Notes: a model not told the origin generated them from the sequence alone. A DNA stretch of 64,000 nt from Liolophura sinensis (GCF_032854445.1 NC_088306.1:21113764-21177763); one strand, 5' to 3'. Positions 11,107 through 24,009 are shown, counted from the stretch's first letter. Translations and numbers: made by a program.

Positions 11107-12519
11107 TTGTAAAATTTGAGAAACTTATAATGAAGGCGTTTGATGGAGTATCCTTGACAAACTAGTTTTTGAACTACCAACTTGTGACGCAGATTGAAGT
11201 CATCACAATTAACGCAAGATCTGACAAATGCTACAAGGCGAGATATGTATACGCCATATGCCACACGGCCTTTGGTATATTGCTATCTAAATAAGGATAA
11301 TTTACAATATCAAAATTGAAATTATCCCTGGTTATGGAGGTTATTGCTCACAGGCCACCTTAGATTTGCTTCACCATCACCGTCTTATGGTCAGCATCTA
11401 ACAGCAAATCGCTTCTTTAACTCCACGGTGTCTTGACGATTTGGTCTATGGTCAGTGTGCATGCTTTTTTTGCAGGGCAGAGGCGGAACTGACTAGTGGC
11501 GCCCTCACGGGCTGCTAACACTATTGTAAGGGGAGATAACGCATATACCATTTGCACAGTGGAAGGAGACGTCCCTCAGGCTACATTTCATTTTTAAAAT
11601 TTCTTATACCATAGAAATTGTACAATATTGTATAATACCGTGGGAATGAAACCGAGGGTGTTGTTTTATTCCTTCAAATAGAATACTAGTTCACTGCATA
11701 AAGAACAGAAATGTGAAAAATTCAGTCATAATGAACATGAATTACTTTCAGAACTAAAACAGCCATAATGACGCTATATTTTCTACTAGAAAATATAACG
11801 GAAAAAGTACCATATAGCATTAGCAAGGATACTGTCGCGGTTCAATATATATTGTTTTATATTTTTATTAAATGACGACATTGGATTTAAATAGGCGCTT
11901 ACGGCGTTTACTTTGCAAAGTTCGGAGACCTTGGCCCACTTGCACAGAAAGGTTTAAGCCATAATCGATTGTAGACCGTACAACTGAGTCAGAATTTATT
12001 CTATAAATAAGCTCGCCGCTTGCACAAAGAAATTGTAAAGCGGTTGGAATTTTTTGAAGTTACAATCGAGAAGGTAGGCCAAATGCAATTCGTACATAGA
12101 CATTGTACCAGTCAATATCTTTTCTTGTCTTCATTTTCAAAAGAGTTCTACATCATAATGATTCAGCAGCATGTGACAAAACGCTCGTAACATATTTTTA
12201 AGACAATTGTATCGCTCATCATTGCAAACCCAGTCAAAAAGTACTAACTAAGGCAAGTATTTGTTCTTAACTTTAACTGTGAGGCTATTGTAAACATTTA
12301 CAGCGGTTTTGACTCGATTGTAATTTCTGATTGTAATTAACAACAATCGTAGCTTACAATCCTTTCGTGCAAGAGGGTGTCGATTGTAAGCTATGGCTAC
12401 GATCAAGATCTTAGTGATTTGCAATCAACTTAAGCCTATGGCCCTTTTTGCAAACTGCCCCTTGGAATGAAGCTCAGCTCCGGCAGGTCCTGGTCATACC
12501 TGAAAGAATGGTAGGCCGT

Positions 12520-12735
12520 GTTATTGCTACCTCCCCTGTCGCTCGGCAATTGGAGGTTAGAGCAGAGTTGTCTCGTTGTCAGTGTAATTGGGTGTAACTG
12601 GGTGGGGTATCATGTCTGGTGCTTTCGACATGAAGGCACTTTGGGGGCATGGACTCGTACTGCCACAAGAAGACATAATTTATGTACACACATCGTCTTG
12701 TGACTGAAAACTTGTTACGTGTGACGTAAACAGCA
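12520..12735 (+). mobile_element. tRNA-derived SINE, second family
   Basis: The opposite orientation of the element at 47270-47580 and 7492-7750. It shares 'gcactttgggggcatggac', 'tgccacaagaagacat' and the terminal 'tgtgactgaaaa'. The head 'ggaggttagagcag' is tRNA-like. It is repeated at 19055-19270 by the tandem duplication. Confidence 0.6.
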
Positions 12736-13171
12736 TAAATATATGTGGTTACATGTGATCACTTTGCCCTCACTGCTCTGGTTTTACTCGGTGTGCTGTA
12801 TAAGTGTAAAAACAATCAAACGATAGGTGCATTTGTTTATGTATACGTATCATCTTCCTCACTAATTGTCAACTGTGGAAATGATTTTGAGAGAACAGCT
12901 ATTGAAGATTGTACCCGTAAATGTAACCCGTGAAAAGGATCATAGTGTAATTGTCGAAATAACTCACGTAACCCTGGGAGCAAAGGATGTAGCTATGATA
13001 TTAATATAAAATATAATTAAAGACACAGTAGTGCACAAAACTAGAGCGGTGGCAGTGCAATAGTCATGTCAGCGGTGAAATCTCTAAGAGCAGCAATCTA
13101 CACGCCACCTTACACCATGGCTTGAGCAAGATTAGAAAAAAAATGTGCAGTGATCTTAAAGGCATTTTATT

Positions 13172-13362
13172 AGATTTATTTATTTATTTGATTGGTGTTT
13201 TACGCCGCACTCAGGAATATTTCACTTATACGACAGCGGCCAGCATTATGGTGGGAGAGAACCGGGCACAACCCGGGGGAAACTCACGACCATCCGCAGG
13301 TTGCTGGCAGCTCTTCCCACTTACGGCCGGAGAGGAAGCCAGCATGAGCTGGACTTGAACTC
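13172..13362 (-). mobile_element. Common SINE (RUDI/V-SINE-like)
   Basis: On the plus strand it reads tail (TTTA)n, 'tacgccgcactcaggaat', 'ggccagcattatggtggg', and runs into the 'ctggacttgaactcc' of the tRNA-like head, so it is nearly full length but lacks the 5' end of the head. Confidence 0.85.
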
Positions 13363-13691
13363 CTCCCCCCGTCCCTCCCTTTTTATTAAACGTCACTGGT
13401 CTAGAATTACTCCAAATGCTGTGTTGTGATAACATTTAACATAGAAAAAATAACAGACTACGTTTATGATTAGTCTACCAGCAGAATCCTGGATTACACA
13501 GAGAGTGATTTTCTGCATATTGTTATTCATTTAATGATAAGGCTTTAATCTCTGCACTAAGCTCCCCCCCTCCCCCTCCCCCGATATCCGATATTCCCAC
13601 TCTTGGAAATGAGGCTACAGTGTTCTCAGTGGACTCGTCCATTTTGAAAGGTATTTGTGAGGTTTGTTTGGAAGATGTCTTATTATACTGC

Positions 13692-13938
13692 AGGGTCCTC
13701 TGTGGCTGAGGGGCTAGAATGTCAGTGCGGTCCAATGACCCAAGAGCCTCTCAAACCCAGCTCATGCTGGCTTCCTCTCCGGTCCTACGTGGGAAAGTTT
13801 GTCAGCAGCCTGCGAATAGTCGTGGGTTTCCCCGGGCTCTGCCCTGTTTCTTCTCACCATAATGCTGGCAGCCTTAATGTAAGTGAAATATTATTGTGTA
13901 CGGCGTAAAAAACCAATCAAATAAAGAAATAAATAAAT
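13692..13938 (+). mobile_element. Common SINE (RUDI/V-SINE-like), near full length
   Basis: It starts with a tRNA-like A-box region ('tgtggctgaggggcta'), continues through 'ctcatgctggcttcctctcc' and the core 'accataatgctgg', and ends in 'aaccaatcaaataaa' plus an AAAT tail. The insertion lies about 330 bases beyond the GT54 stop codon. Confidence 0.85.
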
Positions 13939-14269
13939 CATACCGGAAAATGTAAGTTTTATGACTAAAAGACCTTTATTTCGGTCGAAAATGCACTTTG
14001 TGGGGGGGGGGGGGGGGGGGGTAGGGATTTTAGGTCATTTATACTGCTTGGCTTTAATACCTTTAGGGTATTGTGCCTGTATTGTGGCAATTTATGATAT
14101 TAACTCTGGTGCTGCCATCTTTCAATTCAGAAATAATTAATCAATCAATCAATTAATCAACTACTTTTCGGTAAAAGAAGAGGGAGTGGTAAAGCAGAAT
14201 TATGTTTATGTACAGGTATGTCTTAGCCCAGTTTTAGGGTCATCAAACTGAGGTTCAAAGTTTGTACAA

Positions 14270-15105
14270 TCAGAGTTTGATGTCACAGAACGACTTTTGG
14301 ATTCGTCTAATTCTGGCCTCCCACTCTGTTCGTTCTGGACCCGATATCCCCCACTTTTGTCGCTTGTGCACTGGCAAAGACGGACGATTCCACAACTGGA
14401 AATTGATATCCACCATTTCTTGTCGTCTGCCTAACAGAGACGACTGTATACCTTCGTGTTGGAATATTGTCGGTCGAGACACATATCGTTTAAACTGTAG
14501 ATTAATTTCATTGAAATGAAGATAGAGGACGTCATTTGGTTGCTCGCTGTAGAAGAAGGTAAGAAATTTGGCTAGCTTCGCAACATCTGGAGAACGGTAA
14601 AACTTTCCAATGAATACGATCTCTGAGAATTCCAGGCACACCCATTCGGGAACCTTTCCCATGAATCTTCTGATAGCTGTGACGTAACCAGGCACTGTAA
14701 TAAGGTCATCCTCCAGTTGAAGGTAGTATTCGGATATGCGCTCGCTGTACGTCATCAAGAAGGCAAAGTCTAAGTTCTGCTTGGAGCGCCACCTGACGCG
14801 GGAAACGCTGTGGTTGTACGTCATTTCTAGATAATCGGGTGGGGTCGGGTACAAAGTTGGATAAAAACTGTCCGGTGCTTCGATAGTTTGAAGTAGACCT
14901 GACTGGAAATGCTTTCGGTATTTATGAAGCAGCTGAACGTTGATCGCTTCTCGCGACGTTATCTCTCGGTCCGCCAACAAGACGACAATGGTGACGCTCT
15001 GACGTTCGTTGACGTCGGTGTTATTTATCAGCGAGTCTAGGGTCAGTTGAATGTATTGGGTACCATTTGGTCTGGACGCAGTCGGAATGCCAATAGTCAT
15101 GAAAC
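14270..15105 (-). CDS. MGAT4-type N-acetylglucosaminyltransferase, terminal exon, intact
   Basis: This exon encodes about 278 residues of a GT54 catalytic domain, closest in look to MGAT4C. The enzyme family adds beta-1,4-GlcNAc to the alpha-1,3-mannose arm of N-glycans in the Golgi. Landmarks in order: TIGIPT at the start, VRWRSKQNLDFAFLM, YYLQLEDD (the acidic nucleotide-sugar/metal motif), WVCLEFSE..FIGK, FYSEQPND and FQHEGIQSSL. A good 3' splice site (pyrimidines then CAG) lies just before it at 15106-15107 on the minus strand; the frame open beyond that is intronic. The protein ends about 50 residues after the SSL motif, so it lacks the C-terminal lectin-like domain of vertebrate MGAT4A/B. 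The exon(s) for the signal anchor and stem were not found. Confidence 0.88.
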
Positions 15106-15429
15106 CTGAAAGAGCAGACGAAGTCTCACTGTATTTATGTGTTATATATTTGATGGATACATTTTTATTATACAATGGTAACAGAGAACGTCCGCACCTT
15201 TCCCTCAAAGCCAGTTTTGACCAAGGTCAAATGTTGAATTGTTATTCAACTCGCCTACCTTTTGATAATGTGATCTAAAATTCGGAATATGAAGTGAGTG
15301 TTATTTTATAAAGTTGAATTTCAAAAAGTCCATGTAGAATTTGCCCCAGGTAGCTAACAAACAGTTTAAAACAATCTCACAATCGGAACAAGACGAAAAT
15401 ATAAAACGGCTCTTAAGTGTCTTGTAAAC

Positions 15430-15575
15430 GACGATTAGCCCTTCATTATTGGGGTCGTGAGTTCGAGCCCAACTCTCGCAGGTCAGTAAATTCATCTGGC
15501 ACCTGGCGAGGTACAGCATTATGCATCTCATGCTGCTCGTTTGGGCGTTAAACATTAGTAAACTCAATGGCAAGT
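15430..15575 (+). mobile_element. Possible tRNA-derived SINE fragment
   Basis: A B-box-like 'gagttcgagccc' followed by 'gcgttaaacattagtaaac', a common mollusc SINE end. A matching copy lies at about 21983-22128 through the tandem duplication. Only weakly supported. Confidence 0.4.
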
Positions 15576-16673
15576 AGTTACACTTCTATTTATCAGCAAA
15601 AATAAATCCCCTCACGTCACAAGACGTCAACGACGACCACGGCAATATAATTATAGACATACAGCATAGAAAGTAAAACCAGAGCAGCGACGACAGAGTG
15701 ACAGTTGCCAAATGGTCACATGTAACCGATAAAATATGGTCTCCTGTCAATCTGCCTTAGTTAGGGTTTTATTCTAACTGTTCATGTAAATGCTTAAACA
15801 GTTCTAAATTACACGCCCCCTAGCACTATGGCTTAAACGGAAATAGGTCAAAAAAGTGCACTGATGTTCATTGCAACTGGACTAAACCATCACATTACAA
15901 CAGTGGGACATTGTGTTTTACTAAGGCTGTCACTTCGTGTGGTCCAATGAAAGCACAAAAGATGTAAATAACAAAGAGAAGAGTATGGTAGAGCAGCGGT
16001 GACAATGTAATAGTTGGCAAATGATCAAACATAACTCAGTCTGGTAAAATCCGGCGTCTTCATGCAAATGCTTCAGTGGTAGCAACGAAGACACTCCATG
16101 GCACCATGACATTCGCAGAATTATGTAAAAATTATAATGCAGCTATGTTGACAACAATGTATTTGACCTCATTGGTCTAGGTAGAATTACTCAAAATGTT
16201 GTGCTGTCGTCACGTTACCTATTAATATTACAACGACAGCATTAATAACAATGCAAAGAGACCAGGCCAGGGGGATACTTATCAGACCAGCAAAATATCA
16301 CAGTGTGAAAGATAGCATCGATTGAAAAACCTGACCTGCAACAGCAGTGTGATAGTTAGCAAATGGGTCACATCCAATCGGCCACATCTGGCCTCTTGTT
16401 AATTTACCTCAATTACGAACTGATAAGATATCGCGAACATCACTGCGCTGAATGAGTTTTAAGGGCTCTGACCACAAGGCAAGGGCTGACCGGTGTCAGC
16501 GAGCTTGCTGTCACTGGACAAGCCGTCATGTGTGACTGGCGTCATCGGCATAGCGTCCCACAGAGGCAGAACTATACCTTTATTAAGTCTTAAGTCTACC
16601 TCCTTCGCCGTCTAATCTGGCAAGAATAATGATAAAAGCGATGCTAAACCTCTAGTGTACATATCTGACATCG

Positions 16674-16768
16674 TCCCGGTTTCCTCCCATCATAATGCTG
16701 GCCGCCGTCTTATAAGTGAAATATTCTTGAGTACGGCGTAAAATAAACTATCAAATAAACAAATAAAT
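16674..16768 (+). mobile_element. Common SINE, 5'-truncated
   Basis: Only the 3' part remains: 'ggtttcctcccatcataatg', the core and an AAAT-like tail. Its partner in the second unit is 23222-23315. Confidence 0.8.
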
Positions 16769-16925
16769 ACCTGATGTCTTCAAAAAGACCTGAACATTAA
16801 ACAGCTACACCAATGTCAAAACCTCTGCTTTTTGACAGCAGAGGTTAAATGATAACGACCAGGACAAGTCTAAAAAGCTTTCTTAAATTTTACTAAAATG
16901 CAGAGTGTTAAAAGCACTATCGTCT

Positions 16926-17013
16926 CCCCCCAACACAATGTTGGCCGCCGTCTTATAAGTGAAATATTTTTGCGTACGGCACAAAATACTAATCAAATAA
17001 ATAAATAAATAAA
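16926..17013 (+). mobile_element. Common SINE, 5'-truncated
   Basis: A second short 3' fragment about 160 bases after the previous one, with the tail 'aatcaaataaataaataaat'. Its partner in the second unit is 23466-23556. Confidence 0.8.
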
Positions 17014-17421
17014 ACCACTCTAGCTAGATTGGGGAGATGATACGGAAACAGCCCATACACCTATCGCTGACGTATATAATGACTACACTTTCAAACATTA
17101 TTACAGTATAGTTGCCTTACTCAATGTTATACCTGTCTTCTTCTCAGGCAGGGAATATTATCACGTTACATCAGGCGAATTTTACGGACACTGCCAAAGA
17201 TTTTTTTACTGTAGACTCTTACTGAAGACTCTTCATTTGCATGAGCTAAATAGTGTTATTTCGCCGTAAATCTCTTTGAAATATGGTGTTAGCTGTGTAC
17301 CATAGACGTTATCATTATCGTTTATCATTTTAGAATTTCTGACTAGTTTCTATTAGAATTGGAATATCTCTAAAACTACATCAGAACCCCTAATCAGCGG
17401 TACTCAGTTACTTGCATTTGT

Positions 17422-17621
17422 NNNNNNNNNNNNNNNNNNNNNNNNNNNNNNNNNNNNNNNNNNNNNNNNNNNNNNNNNNNNNNNNNNNNNNNNNNNNNNN
17501 NNNNNNNNNNNNNNNNNNNNNNNNNNNNNNNNNNNNNNNNNNNNNNNNNNNNNNNNNNNNNNNNNNNNNNNNNNNNNNNNNNNNNNNNNNNNNNNNNNNN
17601 NNNNNNNNNNNNNNNNNNNNN
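17422..17621. other. Assembly gap, 200 N
   Basis: Exactly 200 N at the junction of two near-identical 6.3-kb units. The round number suggests a placeholder of unknown true size. Confidence 0.99.
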
Positions 17622-19054
17622 AATTGAGAAACTTAAAATGAAGGCGTTTGATGGTGTATCCTTGACAAACTAGTTTTTGAACTACCAACTTGTGACGCAG
17701 ATTGAAGTCATCACAATTAACGCAAGATCTGACAAATGCTACAAGGCGAGATATGTATACGCCATATGCCACACAGCCTTTGGTATATTGCTATCTAAAT
17801 AAGGATAATTTACAATATCAAAATTGAAATTATCCCTGGTTATGGAGGTCATTGCTCACAGGCCACCTTAGATTTGCTTCACCATCACCGTCGTATGGTC
17901 AGCATCAAACAGCAAATCGCTTCTTTAACGCCACGATGTCTTGACGAGTTGGTCTATGGTCAGTGTGCGTGCTTTTTTTGCAGGGCAGACTCGGAACTGA
18001 CTAGTGGCGCCCTCACGGGCTGCTAACACTATAGTAAGGGGAGATAACGCAGATACCATTTGCACAGTGGAAGGAGACGTCCCTCCGGCTACATTTCATT
18101 TTTAGAATTTCTTACACCATAGAAATTGTACAATTTGTAATTGTACAATATTGTATAATACCGTGGGAATGAAACCGAGGGTGTTGTTTTATTCCTTCAA
18201 ATAGAATACTAGTTCACTGCATAAAGAACAGAAATGTGAAAAATTCAGTCATAATGAACATGAATTACTTTCAGAACTAAAACAGCCATAATGACGATAT
18301 ATTTTCTACTAGAAAATATAACGGAAAAAGTACCATATAGCATTAGCAAGGATACTGTCCCGGTCCAATATATATTGTTTTATATTTTTATTAAATGACG
18401 ACATTGGATTTAAATAGGCGCTTACGGCGTTTACTTTGCAAAGTTCAGAGACCTGGGCCCACTTGCACAGAAAGGTTTAAGCCATAATCGATTGTAGACC
18501 GTACGACTGAGTCAGAATTTATTCTATAAAAAAGTTCGCCGCTTGCACAAAGAAATTGTAAAGCGGTTGGAATTTTTTGAAGTTACAATCGAGAAGGTAG
18601 ACCAAATGCAATTCGTACATAGACATTGTACCAGTCAATATCTTTTCTTATCTTCATTTTCAAAAGAGTTCTACATCATAATGATTCAGCAGCATGTGAC
18701 AAAACGCTCGTAACATATTTTTAAGACAATTGTATCGCTCATCATTGCAAACTCAGTCAAAAAGTACTAACTAATAGTCTACCGAAGGCAAGTATTTGTT
18801 CTTAACTTTAACTGTGAGACTATTGTACATATTTACAGCGGTTTTGACTCGATTGTAATTTCTGATTGTAAGTTACAACAATCGTAGCTTACAATCCTTT
18901 CGTGCAAGAGGGTGTCGATTGTAAGCTATGGCTACGATCAAGATCTTAGTGATTTGCAATCAACTTAAGCCTATGGCCCTTTTTGCAAACTGCCCCTTGG
19001 AATGAAGCTCAGCTCCGGCAGGTCCTGGTCATACCTTAAAGAATGGTAGGCCGT

Positions 19055-19270
19055 GTTATTGCTGCCTCCACTGTCGCTCAGCAATTGGAGGTTAGAGCAG
19101 AGTTGTCTCGTTGTCAGTGTAATTGGGTGTAACTGGGTGGGGTATCATATCTGGTGCCTTCGACATGAAGGCACTTTGGGGGCATGGACTCGTACTGCCA
19201 CAAGAAGACATAATTTATGTACACACATCGTCTTGTGACTGAAAACTTGTTAAGTGTGACGTAAAGAGCA
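19055..19270 (+). mobile_element. tRNA-derived SINE, second family (unit 2 copy)
   Basis: The tandem-duplication partner of 12520-12735, with the same internal blocks and orientation. Confidence 0.6.
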
Positions 19271-19708
19271 TAAATATATGTGGTTACATGTGATCACTTT
19301 GCCCTCACTGCTCTGGTTTTACTCGGTGTGCTATACAAGTGTAAAAACAATCAAACGATAGGTGCATTTGTTTATGTACACGTATCATCTTCCTCACTAA
19401 TTGTCAACTGTGGAAATGATTTTGAGAGAACAGCTATTGAAGATTGTACCCGTAAATGTAACCCGTGAAAAGGATCACAGTGTAATTGTCGAAATAACTC
19501 ACGTAACCCTGGGAGCAAAGGACGTAGCTATGATATTAATATAAAATATAATTAAAGACACAGTAGTGCACAAAACTAGAGCGGTGGCAGTGAAATAGTC
19601 ACGTCAGCGGTGAAATCTCTAAGAGCAGCAATCTACACACCACCTTACACCATGGCTTGAGCAAGATTAGAAAAAAAAATGTGCAGTGATTTTAAAGGCA
19701 TTTTATTA

Positions 19709-19897
19709 GATTTATTTATTTATTTGATTGGTGTTTTACGCCGCACTCAGGAATATTTCACTTATACGACAGCGGCCAGCATTATGGTGGGAGGAAACCG
19801 GGCACAACCCGGGGGAAACTCACGACCATCCGCAGGTTGCTGGCAACTCTTCCCACTTACGGCCGGAGAGGAAGCCAGCATGAGCTGGACTTGAACT
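19709..19897 (-). mobile_element. Common SINE (unit 2 copy)
   Basis: The duplicate of 13172-13362. Shared position and flanks show it was inserted before the tandem duplication. Confidence 0.85.
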
Positions 19898-20222
19898 CCT
19901 CCCCCCTCCCGTTTTATTAAACGTCACTGGTCTAGAATTACTCCGAATGCTGTGTTGTGATAACATTTAACATAGAAAAAATAACAGACTACGGTTATGG
20001 TTAGTCTACCAGCAGAATCCTGGATTACACAGAGAGTGATTTTCTGCATATTGTTATTCATTTAATGATAAGGCTTTAATCGTTGCACTAAACTCCCCCC
20101 CCCCCCCCCACCCGATATCCGATATTCACACTCTAGGGAATGAGGCTACAGTGTTCTCAGTGGACTCGTCCATTTTGAAAGGTATTTGTGAGGTTTGTTT
20201 GGAAGATGTCTTATTATACTGC

Positions 20223-20469
20223 AGGGTCCTCTGTGGCTGAGGGGCTAGCGTGTCAATGCGGCCCAATGACCCAAGAGCCTCTCAAACCCAGCTCATGCTG
20301 GCTTCCTCTCCGGTCTTACGTGGGAAAGTTTGTCAGCAGCCTGCGAATGGTCGTGGGTTTCCGCCGGGTTCTGCTTTGTGTCCTCCACCATAATGCTGGC
20401 AGCCTTCATGTAAGTGAAATATTCTTGAGTACGGCGTAGAACACCAATCAAATAAATAAATAAATAAAT
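20223..20469 (+). mobile_element. Common SINE (unit 2 copy)
   Basis: The duplicate of 13692-13938, with the same tRNA-like head, core and AAAT tail. Confidence 0.85.
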
Positions 20470-20791
20470 CATACCGGAAAATGTAAGATTTATGACTAAA
20501 AGAGATTTATTTGAGTCGAAAATGCACTTTGTGGAGGGGGGGGGATTTTAGGTTATTTATACTGCTTGGCTTTAATACCTTTAGGGTATTGTGCCTGTAT
20601 TGTGGCAATTTATGATATTAACTCTGGTGCTGCCATCTTTCAATTCAGAAATAATTAATCAATCAATCAATTAATTAATCAACTATTTTTCGGTAAAAGA
20701 AGAGGGAGTGGTAAAATAGAATTACGTTTATGTACGGGTATGTATTAGTCCAGTTTTATGGTCATCAAACTGAGGTTCAAAGTTCGCACAA

Positions 20792-21627
20792 TCAGAGTTT
20801 GATGTCACAGAACGACTTTTGGATTCGTCTAATTCTGGCGTCCCACTCTGTTCGTTCTGGGCCCGATATACCCCACCTTTGTCGCTTGTGCACTGGCAAA
20901 GACGGACGATTCCACAACTGGAAGTTGATATCCACCATTTCTTGTCGTCTGCCTAACAGAGACGACTGTATACCTTCGTGTTGGAATATTGTCGGTCGAG
21001 ACACATATCGTTTGAACTGTAGATTAATTTCATTGAAATGAAGATAGAGGACATCATTTGGTTGCTCGCTGTAGAATAAGGTAAGAAATTTGGCTAGCTT
21101 CGCAACGTCTACAGAACGGTAAAACTTTCCAATGAATCCGATCTCTGAGAATTCCAGGCACACCCATTCGGGAACCTTTCCCATGAATCTTCTGATGGCT
21201 GTGACGTAACCAGGCACTGTAATAACGTCATCCTCCAGTTGAAGGTAGTATTAGGATATACGCTCGCTGTAAGTCATCAAGAAGGCAAAGTCCAAGTTCT
21301 GCTTGGAGCGCTACCTGACGCGGGAAACGCTGTGGTTGTACGTCATTTCTAGATAATCGGGTGGGGTCGGATACAAAGTTGGATAAAAACTGTCCGGTGC
21401 TTCGATAGTTTGAAGTAGACCTGACTGGAAATGCTTTCGGTATTTAAGAAGCAGCTGAGCGTTGATCGCTTCTCGCGACGTTATCTCTCGTTCCGCCAAC
21501 AAGACGACAATGGTGACGCTCTGACGTTCGTTGACGTCGGTGTTATTTATCAGCGAGTCTAGGGTCAGTTGAATGTATTGGGTACCATTTGGTCTGGACG
21601 CAGTCGGAATGCCAATAGTCATGAAAC
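20792..21627 (-). pseudogene. MGAT4-type GT54 terminal exon with two nonsense codons
   Basis: Colinear with 14270-15105 and with the same 3' splice site (AG at 21628-21629), but the frame is interrupted twice. The Trp codon in the VRWRSKQN motif has become TAG (21311-21313), and the Glu codon before YYLQLEDD has become TAA (21251-21253). The stops are 60 bases apart in the same frame, with no frameshift. The rest, including LEDD, EQPND and FQHEG, still reads normally, so inactivation is recent. Any product would stop before the catalytic EDD motif. The alternatives are sequencing error or a polymorphic null allele. Confidence 0.88.
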
Positions 21628-23221
21628 CTGAAAGAGCAGACGAAGTCTCACTGTATTTATGTGTTATATATTTGATTGATGTTTGTCGCAGAATTAACAG
21701 ATTTTTATTATACGATGGTAACAGAGAACGTCCGCCACCTGCCTAGGCGCTCTTTCCTCAAAGCCAGTTTTGACTAAGGTCAAATGTTGAATTGTTATTC
21801 AACTCGACTACTTTTTGATAATATGATCTAAAATTCGGAATATGAAGTGAGTGTTATTTTTTAAAGTTGAATTTCAAAAAGTCCATGTAGAATTTGCCCC
21901 AGGTAGCTAACAAACAGTTTAAAACAATCTCACAATCGGAACAAGTCGAAAATATGAAACGGCTCTTAAGTGTCTTGTAAACGACGATTAGCCCTTCATT
22001 ATTGGGGTCGTGAGTTCGAGCCCAACTCTCGCAGGTCAGGAAATTCATCTGGCACCTGGCGAGGTACAGCATTATGCATCTCATGCTGCTCGTTTGGGCG
22101 TTAAACATTAGTAAACTCAATGACAAGTAGTTACACCTCTATTTATCAGCAAAAATAAATCCCGTCACGTCACAAGACGTCAACGGCGACCACGGCAATA
22201 TAATTATAGACATGCAGCATAGAAAGTAAAACCAGAGCAGCAACGACAGTGTGACAGTTGGCAAATGGTTACATGTAACCGATAAAATACGGTCTCCTGT
22301 CAATCTGCCTCAGTTAGGGTTTTATTCTAACTGTTCATGTGAATGCTTAAACAGTACTAAATTACACGCCCCCTAGCACTATGGCTTAAACGGAAATAGG
22401 TCAAAAAAGTGCACTGATGTTCATTGCCACTGGACTAAACCATCACATTAAAACAGTGGAACATTGTGTTTTACTAAGGCTGTCACTTTATCAATAAAAC
22501 CGCAAAAGATGTAAATTACAAAGAGAAGAGTATGGTAGAGCAGCGGTGACAATGTAATAGTTGGCAAATGATCAAACATAACTCAGTCTGGTAAAATCCG
22601 GCCTCTTCATGCAAATGCTTCACTGGTAGCAACGTAGACACTCCATGGCACCAAGACATTCGCAGAATTATGTCAAAAATTATAATGCAGCTATGTTGAC
22701 AACAATGTATTAGACCTCACTGGTCTAGGTAGAATTACTCAAAATGTTGTGCTGTCGTCACGTTACCTATTGATATTACAACGATAGCATTAATAACAAT
22801 GCAAAGAGACCTGGCCAGGGGGATACTTATCAGACCAGCAAAATATCACAGTGTGAAAGATAGCATCAATTGAAAAACCTGATCTGCAACAGCAGTGTGA
22901 TAGTTAGCAAATGGGTCACATCCAATCGGCCACATCTGGCCTCTATTTAATTTACCTCAATTACGAACTGATAAGATATCGCGAACATCACTGCGCCGAA
23001 TGAGTCTTAAGGGCTCTGACCACAAGGCAAGGGCTGACCGGTGTCAGCGAGCTTGCTGTCACTGGACAAGCCGTCATGTGTGACTGGCGTCATCGGCATA
23101 GCGTCCCACAGAGGCAGAACTATACCTTTATTAAGTCTTAAGTCTACCTCCTTCGCCGTCTAATCTGGCAAGAATAATGATAAAAGCGATGCTAAACCTC
23201 TAGTGTACAGATCTGACATCA

Positions 23222-23315
23222 TCCCGGTTTCCTCCCATCATAATGCTGGCCGCCGTCTTATAAGTGAAATATCCTTGAGTAAGCCGTAAAAAAACTATCA
23301 AATAAACAAATAAAT
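23222..23315 (+). mobile_element. Common SINE, truncated (unit 2 copy)
   Basis: The partner of 16674-16768. Confidence 0.8.
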
Positions 23316-23465
23316 ACCTGATGTCTTCAAAAAGACCTGAACATTAAACAGCTACACCAATGTCAAAACCTTTTTGACAGCAGAGGTTAAATGATAACGA
23401 CCAGGACAAGTCTAAAAAGCTTTCTTAAATTTTACTAAAATGCAGAGTATTAAAAGCACTATCGT

Positions 23466-23556
23466 CTCCCCCCAACAAAATGTTGGCCGCCGTCTTATAA
23501 TTGAAATATTTTTGCGTACGGCACAAAATACCAATCAAATAAATAAATAAATAAAA
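23466..23556 (+). mobile_element. Common SINE, truncated (unit 2 copy)
   Basis: The partner of 16926-17013. Confidence 0.8.
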
Positions 23557-23615
23557 CCACTCCAGCTAGATTGGGGAGATGATACGGAAACAGCCCATAC
23601 ACCTATCGCTGACGT

Positions 23616-23725
23616 ATATAATGACTACACTTTCAAACATTATTACAGTATAGTTGCCTTACTCAATGTTATATAATGACTACACTTTCAAACATTATTA
23701 CAGTATAGTTGCCTTACTCAATGTT
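23616..23725. repeat. 55-bp direct duplication
   Basis: Two back-to-back copies of a 55-base unit starting 'atataatgactacac'. The equivalent place in unit 1 (about 17075-17135) has one copy, so this arose after the large tandem duplication. Confidence 0.9.
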
Positions 23726-24009
23726 ATACCTGTCTTCTTCTCAGGCAGGCAATACTATCACGTTACATCAGGCGAATTTTACGGACACTTCCAAAGATTT
23801 TTTTACTGTAGAAGACTCTTCATTTGCATGAGCTAAATAGTGTTATTTCGCCGTAAATCTCTTTGAACTATGGTCTTAGCTGTGTACCATAGACGTTATC
23901 ATTATCGTTTATCATTTTAGAATTTCTGACTAGTTTCTATTAGAATTGGAATATCTCTAAAACTACATCAGAACCCCTAATCAGCGGTACTCAAATACTT
24001 GCATTTGTT

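Larger units (their letters stand above)
11107..17421. repeat. Tandem duplication B, unit 1 (about 6.3 kb)
   Basis: The stretch repeats at 17622-24009 in direct orientation, offset about 6.52-6.55 kb, with a few percent divergence and small indels. It contains one intact GT54 terminal exon (-), several SINE copies at matching positions, and a 20-base G run at 14002-14021. The right edge falls in an assembly gap, so the exact junction is hidden. Confidence 0.96.
17622..24009. repeat. Tandem duplication B, unit 2
   Basis: Direct repeat of 11107-17421. It differs by small indels, among them a private 55-bp tandem duplication at 23616-23725 and shorter homopolymers. Its GT54 exon is broken by two nonsense codons. 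Beyond 24009 it continues into unique sequence that would lie inside the gap of unit 1. Confidence 0.96.
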
